A program made the translations under genes and the position numbers. Below, piece after piece: positions 1 to 8,804 of a DNA stretch of 64,000 nt. This DNA is from Oscillospiraceae bacterium (GTDB taxonomy: Bacteria > Bacillota > Clostridia > Oscillospirales > Acutalibacteraceae), in assembly GCA_009779995.1 (NCBI GenBank), contig WRDW01000001.1, positions 17,299 to 81,298 of the forward strand, given 5' to 3'. Position 1 is the first letter of the stretch. The number at the start of each line of letters is the position of its first letter. The notes under the pieces are model-generated. The model ran no database searches. It was given only the letters and a program-made list of their open reading frames with translations, and was not told the DNA's origin.

Positions 1-2
1 CC

Positions 3-104
3 ATCCATGCCGGAGACGACATCTATGTCATCGACGCGGACACCTGTATCGACTGCGGCGCCTGTGCCGGGGTGTGCCCGGTGGCCGCCCCCAACCCGGC
101 GTAA
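3..104 (+). CDS. 4Fe-4S ferredoxin, C-terminal fragment (5' end outside window)
   Basis: Frame from nt 3 gives ...IYVIDADTCIDCGACAGVCPVAAPNPA*, a CxxCxxCxxxCP 4Fe-4S motif. Confidence 0.85.
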   Translation: MHAGDDIYVIDADTCIDCGACAGVCPVAAPNPA

Positions 105-124
105 GGCCGATTCTCAAAGAGGAC

Positions 125-156
125 AGCGCCCCGCGTTCGCGGGGCGCTGTTTTTGT
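125..156 (+). terminator. Rho-independent terminator after ferredoxin
   Basis: agcgccccgcgttcgcggggcgct hairpin followed by gtttttgtt. Confidence 0.85.
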
Positions 157-214
157 TGGGGGCTTTTTTTCATTGCGATTGCGATTCCTGCTCTGAAAGA
201 GATGCGCTGCTATG

Positions 215-345
215 CCTCTTCCGCCGAAAGCGGCCAGTCGCTCACCCGGAACCCCCTCTGCCCCTGCGGGGCAGAGGGGGTTTCCTTACGGCCCAAAAGG
301 CCATAGGGGCCGTGCGGAGCGGCTGACCGCTTTCGGGGAAGCCTG
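215..345. repeat. Palindromic intergenic repeat element (family A)
   Basis: Outer arms ccgaaagcggccagtcgctcacccggaa / gcggagcggctgaccgctttcgg; same arms recur at 56455-56660. Confidence 0.7.
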
Positions 346-350
346 TGCCT

Positions 351-1268
351 CTACCCGCCCTGGATTGCAGTACGCCGCCGCACAAAAGCCCGCCCCAAAC
401 AAACCCCGCCCCAAACTACCAACAGCCCCGCCGCCATCCACAGCAGATCGAAGCGGAGCATTGCCGCGACGATCGCCGCCATGGGCGCGAGCCCCCGCAG
501 GGGGGCGCGCAGGCAATCGCGCACGCGCGCCCAGGGGACCTCCTCAAAGGCCGCGAAGATCAGCACCATGGAGAGCGCGGATACCGGCACGCGGCCGAAG
601 AAGGGCAGCCACGGGGCGAGCTCCGCCACGGCGCTGCGCAGCGGGTCTGGGTTGAGGAGGAAATTCAGCGCCGTGACGGCGGCCAGGCCGACGAAGCTCC
701 CCGGCAGCGCCTTGGAGAGCCGCTTGAATTTGCGCGGCCAGGTGATCAGGATCACCAGCATAATCGTCGAAAACAGCACCGTGCGCCAGTTGGCGTGGAA
801 GCCCAGGCCCCGGTAGCTCCTGAGTAAATCGGGGATGCCCACGCCGCTGGCCCCCACGGCGAAGTAGCCGCTGCACTGGTAGAGCGCCATCATCACCGCC
901 GCGCCCAAAGAGACCCCGGGGTAGAGCGCGCGCGGGGCCTTGAACCTCTCCCCCAGCCGCGCCAGCTTCTCGCTTTGCCCGCGCTGCGCGTAGAGCAGCA
1001 GGGCCTCCCCGGCCAGGCAGGCGCACAGCAGCGCCGCCGGGCCCGCCCACGCGCCGCCGCGGCGCAGGGCAACGTCCTGCAGGAGGATCAGCACGGGGCC
1101 GACGAGGCGCAGCCCCGCGCGCTCCATGGGCCACCACAGCGCCGCCAGGCCCAGCGCCATCACGGGGCCGCGGGGGTCCATCACCAGCGCGGCCATCACC
1201 AAAGGGAGCAGCGTCAACACGCTGCCCAGGAGCTTTGTGAATTTCTTGGGTTTTGTCACTTGTTTCAT
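351..1268 (-). CDS. Multi-pass membrane protein, possibly SulP-permease-related
   Basis: 305-aa ORF, many hydrophobic segments; ILITWPRKFKRLSKALPGSFVGL resembles SulP transmembrane-domain motifs. Confidence 0.55.
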   Translation of the reverse strand: MKQVTKPKKFTKLLGSVLTLLPLVMAALVMDPRGPVMALGLAALWWPMERAGLRLVGPVLILLQDVALRRGGAWAGPAALLCACLAGEALLLYAQRGQSEKLARLGERFKAPRALYPGVSLGAAVMMALYQCSGYFAVGASGVGIPDLLRSYRGLGFHANWRTVLFSTIMLVILITWPRKFKRLSKALPGSFVGLAAVTALNFLLNPDPLRSAVAELAPWLPFFGRVPVSALSMVLIFAAFEEVPWARVRDCLRAPLRGLAPMAAIVAAMLRFDLLWMAAGLLVVWGGVCLGRAFVRRRTAIQGG

Positions 1269-1485
1269 GGGTTTCCCATTGTATAGATTGGTAGACTGCT
1301 TTGCGCCCCGCCCGAATATCTCTAAGTAACTATTGTCGGTGGCGCACAGCCATTATAATCCATCCCAACAAAAAAAGCAAGAAAAAAGGTAGGCTCCCGA
1401 TACAATCCCCTAGCTCCCTCGTGAGGGAGCACGGCCCCGCAGGGCCGGGGGAGCATCGCGGAGCGACCATGAAAGGAGTTTTCCC

Positions 1486-2355
1486 ATGCGCCTTTTCGAC
1501 CTCCACTGCGATACCCTCACCGAATGCATCAAGCGGGGCGAGTGCCTCGCCGCCGCGGGCGGCCACATCTCCCTGGAGCGCGGCATGAACTGCGAGCGCT
1601 GGGCACAGGTGTTCGCCGTGTTCGTGCCCGAAACCCTGCGCGGCTCCGCCGCCGCAACCTACGCGAACAACGCCCTGGATTTCTTCGAGTGCCAGCGCGG
1701 CGACGTCCTGCGGGCCTGTACGCCGGTGCTGGCCATCGAAAACGGCAGCGCCCTGGGGGAGGACCTCGCCAACCTGGACTATTTTCACGCGCGCGGCGTG
1801 AAAATCATCACGCTGACCTGGAACGGCGCGAACGCGCTGGGCCACGGCAGCCGCTGCGGCCCCTCCCTGGGCCTGACCGACTTCGGCAAGAGCGCCGTGC
1901 GGCGCATGTTTGAGCTCGGCGTCGTCCCCGATGTCTCTCACCTGAATGAGGCGGGCTTCCGGGACGTGGCCGCGCTGGCAAGCGAACATGAAAAGCCCTT
2001 CTGGGCCACGCACTCCAACTGCGGCGCCATCCGGCCCCACCCCCGGAATCTGAGCGACGAGCAGATCAAGGCCATTTTTGAAAACGGGGGGCTGGTGGGC
2101 CTGACGCTGTTCGTCGATTTCCTCGGCGGCGCGGGCACGGCCCTGGACGCCGCCCGCCACCTGGAGCATATGCTCGAGCTCGGCGGAGAGGACCATGTGG
2201 CCCTGGGCAGCGACTTCGACGGCTGCGGCATCCACCCCTCCCTGGCGGGAATAGATAAAATGGAAATTTTCGACAGCGAGCTGGAGCGCTTCGGCTTCAG
2301 CGGCGAGCAGCGGGAAAAATTCTTCTGGGCCAATGCGGCGGGAAAGCTATTATAG
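1486..2355 (+). CDS. Membrane dipeptidase (peptidase family M19)
   Basis: MRLFDLHCDTLTE..., PDVSHLNEAGF, ATHSNCGAIRPHPRNLSDEQIKAI, LGSDFDG motifs. Confidence 0.92.
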   Translation: MRLFDLHCDTLTECIKRGECLAAAGGHISLERGMNCERWAQVFAVFVPETLRGSAAATYANNALDFFECQRGDVLRACTPVLAIENGSALGEDLANLDYFHARGVKIITLTWNGANALGHGSRCGPSLGLTDFGKSAVRRMFELGVVPDVSHLNEAGFRDVAALASEHEKPFWATHSNCGAIRPHPRNLSDEQIKAIFENGGLVGLTLFVDFLGGAGTALDAARHLEHMLELGGEDHVALGSDFDGCGIHPSLAGIDKMEIFDSELERFGFSGEQREKFFWANAAGKLL

Positions 2356-2461
2356 TCATTCACAAATTCTTTCTTATTTGGCAGGCAAAACCCCTTGCAA
2401 AGCCCTCAAAAATTTGCTATTATATATAATTGAATCACTATGACGAACACGGAGGGCTTTC

Positions 2462-3679
2462 ATGAAAGACATTTCCCGGTTACAGGAAGAATATCGCGCA
2501 ATCCAGGCGAAGCAGCTGAAACTTGACATGTCCCGGGGCAAGCCCGGCGCGGATCAGCTCGCCCTATCGGACGGCATCCTCGACGCGAAGTGGGTGACGC
2601 CGCCCAAAGCGGAAAACGGCTTCGACTGCTGCAACTACGGCCTGCTCGAGGGCATCCCCGAGGCGCGCCGCCTGTTCGCGCAGCTGCTGGATGTGCCCTC
2701 CGACTGGGTGCTCGCCTGCGGCAACGCCAGCTTGAACCTGATGTACGACTACCTGGCCCAGTGTATGCTCTTCGGCGCGGGCGGCGAGCCCTGGTCAAAG
2801 CTCGGCAAAGTCAAATTTTTGTGCCCCGCGCCCGGCTACGACAGGCACTTCGGTATTCTTGAATTGCTGGGCATAGAGATGGTCAGCATCCCCATGCTGG
2901 CCGATGGCCCGGACATGGATCGGGTGGAAGCCCTCGCGGCTGACCCCGCCGTCAAGGGCCTGATCTGCGTGCCGAAATACTCCAACCCCGAGGGCAAGAC
3001 CTACAGCGAGGCCGTCGTCCGGCGCTTTGCCTCCATGCAGACGGCCGCCCCGGACTTCCGCGTCATCTGGGACAACGCCTATCTTGTGCATGATCTGTAT
3101 GAAGAGACCGATCCCCTGCTGAATATTTTCGAGGCCGCCAAGGCGTTCGGCACGGAAGACAGGTTCATCGAAGTCACTTCGTTCTCCAAGATCACCTTCC
3201 CCGGCGGCGGCGTGAGCTGTATCGCGGCCTCGCCTGCAAATCTGAAGCAAATCCTGAAGAGAATGACCATACAGACCATAGGCCCGGATAAGCTCAACCA
3301 ATTGAGACATGCGCGTTATTTCGAGAATCTGGACGGCATCAAGGCGCACATGCAAAAACACGCCGAAATCCTCCGGCCCAAGTTTGAGGCCGTGCTGGAG
3401 ATTCTGGAGCGCGAGCTCGCGGACATCGCCGCCTGGACGGCGCCGCGCGGGGGCTACTTCATCAGCCTGGACCTCCCCGCGGGCTGCGCGAAGCGCACGG
3501 CGGCGCTTTGCAAGCAGGCCGGCGTGGTGCTCACCCCCGCCGGGGCCACCTACCCCTACGGCAACGACCCGGAGGACAAAAACATCCGCATCGCGCCCAC
3601 CTTCCCGCCGATAGACGAGCTGATCGCCGCCACAGAGCTGCTGTGCCTGTGCGCGAAAATGGCGGCGGCGGGGATGTAG
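2462..3679 (+). CDS. Aminotransferase class I/II-fold PLP enzyme (aspartate aminotransferase subgroup Ic-like)
   Basis: MKDISRLQEEYRAIQAKQLKLDMSRGKPGADQLALSDG..., EVTSFSKITFPGGGVSC Lys motif. Confidence 0.88.
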   Translation: MKDISRLQEEYRAIQAKQLKLDMSRGKPGADQLALSDGILDAKWVTPPKAENGFDCCNYGLLEGIPEARRLFAQLLDVPSDWVLACGNASLNLMYDYLAQCMLFGAGGEPWSKLGKVKFLCPAPGYDRHFGILELLGIEMVSIPMLADGPDMDRVEALAADPAVKGLICVPKYSNPEGKTYSEAVVRRFASMQTAAPDFRVIWDNAYLVHDLYEETDPLLNIFEAAKAFGTEDRFIEVTSFSKITFPGGGVSCIAASPANLKQILKRMTIQTIGPDKLNQLRHARYFENLDGIKAHMQKHAEILRPKFEAVLEILERELADIAAWTAPRGGYFISLDLPAGCAKRTAALCKQAGVVLTPAGATYPYGNDPEDKNIRIAPTFPPIDELIAATELLCLCAKMAAAGM

Positions 3680-3682
3680 CGC

Positions 3683-3860
3683 CCTCCTGGACCCCCCCGG
3701 CCCAGCGTCTCCTGCGGGAGCCGCGCGGCCACCCCCCTCGCAAGCGATGGGGGCTTTAAATGGGTGCTTATATGAATCTTTACTGCTTAGCTGAACCCTA
3801 AGCCCCCTTCGCTTGCGAGGGGGAAGGCGCACGTCCCCACAGGGGACGCGCGCCGGGGGA
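3683..3860. repeat. Palindromic intergenic repeat element (family A)
   Basis: cacccccctcgcaagcgatgggggctt ... aagcccccttcgcttgcgaggggg inverted arms. Confidence 0.7.
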
Positions 3861-3887
3861 TGTCCATGAGATATAAGGAGTGATGAC

Positions 3888-5174
3888 TTGGAAAAAATCT
3901 TCATCAACGGGGGCAGGGCGCTGCGGGGCGGCGTGCATATCGGCGGGGCGAAGAACGCCGTGCTGGCCCTGCTGGCGGGCACCATCCTCGCCAAGGACGC
4001 CTGCCGCATCGACAACATCCCCGAAATCAGCGACGTGGGGGCGATTCTGCATATCCTTCACCAGCTGGGCGCCGAGGTGCGCCGGGTGGGGAAATATACC
4101 TACGACATCAACACCAGGTACTTCGATTCCGGCGAGGTGCCCTACGAGCTGACAAAGCACTGCCGGGCCTCGTACTACCTGCTGGGCGCGCTGTTCGGCA
4201 GGTTCGGGCACGCGCGGGTGGCGCTGCCCGGCGGCTGCGACATCGGCGTGCGGCCCATCGACCTGCACATACGCGGCTTTGAGCAGCTGGGCGCGCTGTA
4301 TAAGTTCGAGGAGAACGCCATCATCTCCCTCCAGGCCGAGCAGCCCAGCGGCAGCGTGGTGAACATGAAGAGCTCCGTGGGGGCCACCGTGAATATCATG
4401 CTGGCCGCCGTGCGGGCGCGGGGCGTCACCGTGATCGAGACCCCCGCCAAGGAGCCACACGTGGTGGACCTCGCCAACTTCCTCAACGCCTGCGGCGCGG
4501 ACGTGCGCGGCGCGGGCACCGACGTGATCAAAATCCATGGGGTAAAGGAGCTCCACGGCTGCGAGTACGCGGCCATCCCCGACCAGATCGAGGCAGGGAC
4601 CTACATGGCCGCTGCCGCCGCCACCCACGGGCGCGTGCTGGTGCAGGGGGTCATCCCCAAGCACATGGAGTGCATCACCTCCCCGCTCATCGAGTGCGGC
4701 GCGCACATCGAGGAATACGACGACGCCATCCTCGTGGAGGCCCCCGAGCGCCTGCAGCGCTGCAAGATCAAGACCATGCCCTACCCCGGCTTCCCCACGG
4801 ATATGCAGCCCCAGTTCGGCGCGCTGCTGTGCACCGCCGAGGGCGCCAGCATCCTCAACGAGAGCATACACGACAACCGCTTCCGCTACATGGAGCAGCT
4901 CACCCGCATGGGCGCGCAGCTCAAGGTGGACGGAAAGGTGGCCGTCATCGAGGGCGTGGAGCAGCTGCGCGGCGCGCCCGTCAAGGCGTATGATCTGCGC
5001 GCGGGCGCGGCGATGGTGATCGCGGGCCTGTGCGCCCAGGGCATCACCGAGATAGAGAACATCGAGTTCATCGACCGGGGCTTCGAGAACCTCGTGGGCA
5101 AGCTCAAGGGCCTGGGCGCGGATATCAAGCGCAAGGAGGTCAGGGAATACGGCGCGGAATTGATGGCGGGGTAA
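3888..5174 (+). CDS. murA: UDP-N-acetylglucosamine 1-carboxyvinyltransferase
   Basis: MEKIFINGGRALRGGVHIGGAKNAVLALLAGTILA..., TTG start; full length 428 aa. Confidence 0.95.
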   Translation: MEKIFINGGRALRGGVHIGGAKNAVLALLAGTILAKDACRIDNIPEISDVGAILHILHQLGAEVRRVGKYTYDINTRYFDSGEVPYELTKHCRASYYLLGALFGRFGHARVALPGGCDIGVRPIDLHIRGFEQLGALYKFEENAIISLQAEQPSGSVVNMKSSVGATVNIMLAAVRARGVTVIETPAKEPHVVDLANFLNACGADVRGAGTDVIKIHGVKELHGCEYAAIPDQIEAGTYMAAAAATHGRVLVQGVIPKHMECITSPLIECGAHIEEYDDAILVEAPERLQRCKIKTMPYPGFPTDMQPQFGALLCTAEGASILNESIHDNRFRYMEQLTRMGAQLKVDGKVAVIEGVEQLRGAPVKAYDLRAGAAMVIAGLCAQGITEIENIEFIDRGFENLVGKLKGLGADIKRKEVREYGAELMAG

Positions 5175-5177
5175 AAG

Positions 5178-5222
5178 AATGCTGAATTATGAATGCTGAA
5201 TGCTGAATTATACAATTCATCC
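5178..5222. repeat. Heptameric tandem repeat (GCTGAAT-type)
   Basis: atgctgaattatgaatgctgaatgctgaattata, ~5 degenerate 7-nt units. Confidence 0.75.
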
Positions 5223-5235
5223 ATTGGAGGTTCCC

Positions 5236-5583
5236 ATGATAACCAAATCAAGTGACCTACAGACAGAACGCCGCGAGAACATGCGCGGCGGCGCGGGCAC
5301 GGTGCAAATCGCCCACGCGGCGGCGAAGGGCGCCCTGCCCCCCGGCCTGCGCTTGCACGCGAAGCTGACCCTGCCCCCGGGCGCGGGCATAGGCGAGCAC
5401 GCGCATGAGAACGAGACGGAGCTCTTTTATGTCCTGCAAGGCCAGGGCGAAATGCTCGACGGCGGCGTGTGGGCGCCGCTCTTCCCAGGCGACGCCACCA
5501 GCACCGGCGGCGGGCAGTCCCACGCCCTGCGCAACACGGGCGAGGCCGATTTCGTGGTGATGGCGACGATCGTGCTGCAATAG
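5236..5583 (+). CDS. Cupin-domain protein
   Basis: PPGAGIGEHAHENETELFYVLQGQGEMLDGG...HALRNTGEADFVVM; start chosen at ATG after ggagg. Confidence 0.85.
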   Translation: MITKSSDLQTERRENMRGGAGTVQIAHAAAKGALPPGLRLHAKLTLPPGAGIGEHAHENETELFYVLQGQGEMLDGGVWAPLFPGDATSTGGGQSHALRNTGEADFVVMATIVLQ

Positions 5584-5643
5584 AAAGAGGTATATATGGC
5601 TAAATCGGTGCAGAAGGCGTATAATGTCATCGGAGGTGACGTT

Positions 5644-5865
5644 ATGCGGACATTTCATTTCGTGATTCGCCCGGGCGATGCGGACGAAGGCGGGTATTGG
5701 ACTTCGCTGGATACGGTTGACGGCGGAATCAACACGCAGGGCGAAACGCTTGACGAGATCATTTGGAATCTGTCGGAGGCGGTCGCGTGTCATTTGGGCC
5801 TAGAGGATAACGAACCGTTGGACGAAGCGGCAGTCCAGATTACGTATGAGGTATCGAATGCCTAA
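5644..5865 (+). CDS. hicB: HicB-family antitoxin, copy 1 (alternative in-frame start at 5596)
   Basis: MRTFHFVIRPGDADEGGYWTSLDTVDGGINTQGETLDEIIWNLSEAV; overlaps hicA start. Confidence 0.88.
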   Translation: MRTFHFVIRPGDADEGGYWTSLDTVDGGINTQGETLDEIIWNLSEAVACHLGLEDNEPLDEAAVQITYEVSNA

Positions 5866-6094
5866 GATGCCTGTATTGCGCGCGAAGGATTTCCTTGCCT
5901 GGCTTTTGAAATACGGCTGTGAGGAAATTCGTGTTCGCGGTTCGCACCATCAAATTTTCAACCCGGATACGGGCCGCATATCGACGGTCGCGATTCATGG
6001 CGGTCTGGATGTCAAGCGAGGGGATATAGCCGGAACCCTGCGCCAGCTCGGCATCGACGTGGACGAGTTCCTGGCGTTCATCAAGAACAACTGA
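5858..6094 (+). CDS. hicA: HicA-family mRNA interferase toxin, copy 1
   Basis: LKYGCEEIRVRGSHHQIFNPDTGR...VAIHGGLDVKRGDIAGTLRQLGI. Confidence 0.9.
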   Translation: MPKMPVLRAKDFLAWLLKYGCEEIRVRGSHHQIFNPDTGRISTVAIHGGLDVKRGDIAGTLRQLGIDVDEFLAFIKNN

Positions 6095-6160
6095 GTGAAA
6101 GAGGTATACACAATGGCTAAATCGGTGCAGAAGGCGTATACTGTCCGTGGAGGTGGTACT

Positions 6161-6367
6161 ATGCCGATTCGCGTGTTGATTCGCCCGGACGAAGAGGGCG
6201 GGTATTGGGCCGAAGCGCCGATGCCCGGCGGCGGCTGCGTCGCGCAGGGCGATACGCTGGACGAAGTGAAAGAGGAAATGCTGCGGGCCGTCGCATGTTT
6301 CCTGGAGATGGGCGAATCCGAGGAGCTTGACCCGGCCATGCTGCTGTTCGAGGTGGTGTATGCCTGA
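6161..6367 (+). CDS. hicB: HicB-family antitoxin, copy 2 (alternative in-frame start at 6113)
   Basis: MPIRVLIRPDEEGGYWAEAPMPGGGCVAQGDTLDEVKEEMLRAVACFLE. Confidence 0.88.
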   Translation: MPIRVLIRPDEEGGYWAEAPMPGGGCVAQGDTLDEVKEEMLRAVACFLEMGESEELDPAMLLFEVVYA

Positions 6368-6596
6368 CATTCCCGTGATGCGCTCGAAAGACTTCCTGAA
6401 ATGCCTGCTGAGATTTGGCTGCGAGGAGATACACGTTCGCGGCTCGCACCACAAGCTCTATTACCCGGAAACGGGCCTCGCGGCGCCGGTTGCCGTGCAT
6501 GGGGGGAAGGACATAACGAAAGCGGTCTTTATCGGAACCCTGAAGCAGCTTGGCATCGACGTGGACGAGTTCCTGGCTTTCATCAAGAAGAACTAA
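6360..6596 (+). CDS. hicA: HicA-family mRNA interferase toxin, copy 2
   Basis: MPDIPVMRSKDFLKCLLRFGCEEIHVRGSHHKLYYPETG...VAVHGGKDITKAVFIGTLKQLGI. Confidence 0.9.
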   Translation: MPDIPVMRSKDFLKCLLRFGCEEIHVRGSHHKLYYPETGLAAPVAVHGGKDITKAVFIGTLKQLGIDVDEFLAFIKKN

Positions 6597-6605
6597 GAAT
6601 TTCTG

Positions 6606-6640
6606 CATTCTCATTTCTCATTTCTCATTTCTCATTTCAA
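6606..6640. repeat. Heptameric tandem repeat (TCATTTC)n
   Basis: ttctcatttctcatttctcatttctcatttca. Confidence 0.75.
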
Positions 6641-6652
6641 ATCGGAGGCCCC

Positions 6653-7417
6653 ATGGCCAAGCTAGTCCCCCTCTTCTCCGGCAGCGGCGGCAACAGCACG
6701 TACATAGGCGGGGCAAGCGGCGGCGTCCTGATCGACGCCGGCGTGCCCGCGAAGCGGCTCGGCCTCGCCCTGGCGGGCATAGGCGTCGATCCGGGGCGGA
6801 TTGCCGCCGTGTTCGTCACGCATGAGCACGGCGACCATGTCAAGGGCCTGCGCGTGTTCTGCGAGAAGCACGGCGTGCCCGTGTTCGCCACCGAGGGTAC
6901 CCTGCGCGCCCTGGAGCGCCTGGGCGCGGTCAGCGCCAAAATGCGGGCCGAGCCCCTGCCCCCGGACGGCGTGGAGGCGAACGGCCTGCTCCTGCGCTGC
7001 TTCGCCACCTCGCACGACGCCGCCGAGCCCTGCGGCTACACCTGCGAGGCCGGGGACGGCGAGAAATACGCGATTGCCACAGATATGGGCTGCGTGACGC
7101 GCGAGGTCAGGCAGGCCCTGCGCGGCTGCGACACCGTGATGCTGGAATCCAACCATGAAATAACCATGGTGCAAAACTGTTCCTACCCTTACATTACAAA
7201 GCGCCGCATTCTGGGTGACATGGGCCACCTGAGCAACGCCGCCTGCGCGGATTTTCTCCCCGGCCTGCTGGGAACCGGCGCGGGGCGCTTCTTTTTGGCG
7301 CACCTGAGCCGCGAGAACAACACCCCGGCGCTGGCCTACGCCGCCGCCAGGGCCGCGTTCGACATGGCCGGGGCCCGCGAGGGCATCGACTACGAATTGC
7401 GGGTATGCGCGCCGTGA
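6653..7417 (+). CDS. MBL-fold metallo-hydrolase (YycJ/WalJ-like)
   Basis: MAKLVPLFSGSGGNSTYIGG...GVLIDAG...FVTHEHGDHVKGL. Confidence 0.9.
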   Translation: MAKLVPLFSGSGGNSTYIGGASGGVLIDAGVPAKRLGLALAGIGVDPGRIAAVFVTHEHGDHVKGLRVFCEKHGVPVFATEGTLRALERLGAVSAKMRAEPLPPDGVEANGLLLRCFATSHDAAEPCGYTCEAGDGEKYAIATDMGCVTREVRQALRGCDTVMLESNHEITMVQNCSYPYITKRRILGDMGHLSNAACADFLPGLLGTGAGRFFLAHLSRENNTPALAYAAARAAFDMAGAREGIDYELRVCAP

Positions 7418-7440
7418 AATATCCATAAAGGAGAATCCCC

Positions 7441-8565
7441 ATGAAAAAACGCATTCTTTCCATCTTCCTGAGCGCCCTGCTGATACTGACGCTCCTGGCC
7501 CCCGCCGCCATCGCGGAGGACCGCCCATGGCCCACGCGGGAGTTCGTCACAGGCGAGCGCATACCCCTGCGCAAGGCGCTCGCGCTGGAGGCCTTCTGTG
7601 TGCGTGACGCCATCGCCGACGGCAACGTGTTCACCGACAGCGTGCTGGTGCTCCATAAGGGCGAGATCGTCTACGAGCGCCACGCGCGCGGCTGGGACGC
7701 CGAAACCCGCCATCAGATGTACTCCGTCACAAAATCCGTGCTCTCAGCCCTGGTGGGCGTGGCCATCGCAGACGGCAAAATCCAGAGCGTGGAGCAAAAA
7801 GTCATCGAATTTTTCGATGATCTCACCATCCCCGCCGGGCAGGAGGCCAAGAACGGCATCACCATAGAGCACCTGCTGCGGCAGACCAGCGGCCTGCCCG
7901 GGGACGGCGACAGGGAATCCGAGGCCGTGGAGTGGTGGGCCGCCGAAGACAGCGGCAAAGCCTGCTTCCTGTTCCCGCAGATGGCCGCGCCGGGCGAGCG
8001 CTTCGCCTACAGCAGCGCCGCCGGGATGCAGACCCTCTCCGCCCTGCTCGCCATCGCCGTGGGCGGGGATCTGTTCGACTACGCCAAGAGCAAGCTCTTC
8101 GGCCCCCTGGGCATGACCTCCGTCACCTGGGACGCCGCGGACGACGGCGTATACTACGGTGGTTTCGGCTTTTCCATGTCCCCTCGCGATATGGCGCGCC
8201 TGGGTTATCTCTACTTAAATCATGGCAAATGGGACGGCGTGCAGATCATACCCGCCGAGTACGTCGCCGCCACCCCGCCCCCCGCCGGAATGAACTACGG
8301 CTACCTCTTCTGGGGCTTCTCCGACAAAGAGGGCTATGAGAACGCCTACGGCGCCAACGGCGCGTTCGGGCAGCGCATCTGGATCCTGCCCGGCCAGGAC
8401 GCGGTGATCGTGCGCACCGGCAGCGCGGGCCCGCTCACCACCGCCGTGCGCAACGGCGCGCAGCGCAACGACCTCGTGCTGTGGCTGTTCATGAATGTCG
8501 TCTACCCCTTCGTGCCCCTCAAGGGCGTGCCGCTGCATTATTTTATGGAGACGCTGGGGACGTAG
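7441..8565 (+). CDS. Serine hydrolase, beta-lactamase class C family, with signal peptide
   Basis: N-terminal signal; YSVTKSVLSALVGVAIADGKI (SxxK), YSSAAGMQTLSALL (YxN-like), C-terminal RTGS. Confidence 0.88.
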   Translation: MKKRILSIFLSALLILTLLAPAAIAEDRPWPTREFVTGERIPLRKALALEAFCVRDAIADGNVFTDSVLVLHKGEIVYERHARGWDAETRHQMYSVTKSVLSALVGVAIADGKIQSVEQKVIEFFDDLTIPAGQEAKNGITIEHLLRQTSGLPGDGDRESEAVEWWAAEDSGKACFLFPQMAAPGERFAYSSAAGMQTLSALLAIAVGGDLFDYAKSKLFGPLGMTSVTWDAADDGVYYGGFGFSMSPRDMARLGYLYLNHGKWDGVQIIPAEYVAATPPPAGMNYGYLFWGFSDKEGYENAYGANGAFGQRIWILPGQDAVIVRTGSAGPLTTAVRNGAQRNDLVLWLFMNVVYPFVPLKGVPLHYFMETLGT

Positions 8566-8575
8566 GGGGAACCAA

Positions 8576-8785
8576 CGGAGTGCTCCGCACCACCCCCTCG
8601 GCGCACCGTCTCCTGCGGGAGACGGATGCACCGGCCCCCCAAGGGGGGCATCCTGACGAAGCGATAAGCCTATGTTGAAACGACCAGCACTACTTTCCGA
8701 TCTGTCAAGATGCCCCCCGTGGGGGCCGGTGCATCCGTCTCCCGCAGGAGACGGTGCGCCGAGGGGGTGGTGCGGAGCACAAATA
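8576..8785. repeat. Long palindromic intergenic element (family A)
   Basis: gtgctccgcaccaccccctcggcgcaccgtctcctgcgggagacggatgcaccggcccccc ... and its near-perfect reverse complement ~60 nt downstream. Confidence 0.85.
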
Positions 8786-8804
8786 AATCCTATGGAGGCC
8801 CCCC

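Noticed and set aside
1330-2235. Long minus-strand ORF opposite the M19 dipeptidase (301 aa)
   Set aside because: Antisense shadow ORF typical of high-GC coding DNA; plus-strand frame has clear family motifs.
2795-4871. Minus-strand ORFs of 407 and 357 aa opposite the aminotransferase and murA
   Set aside because: Shadow ORFs across two well-supported plus-strand genes.
8576-8785. Possible CRISPR repeats in repetitive intergenic DNA
   Set aside because: Repeats are inverted and imperfect, not regularly spaced direct repeats with unique spacers; no cas genes seen.
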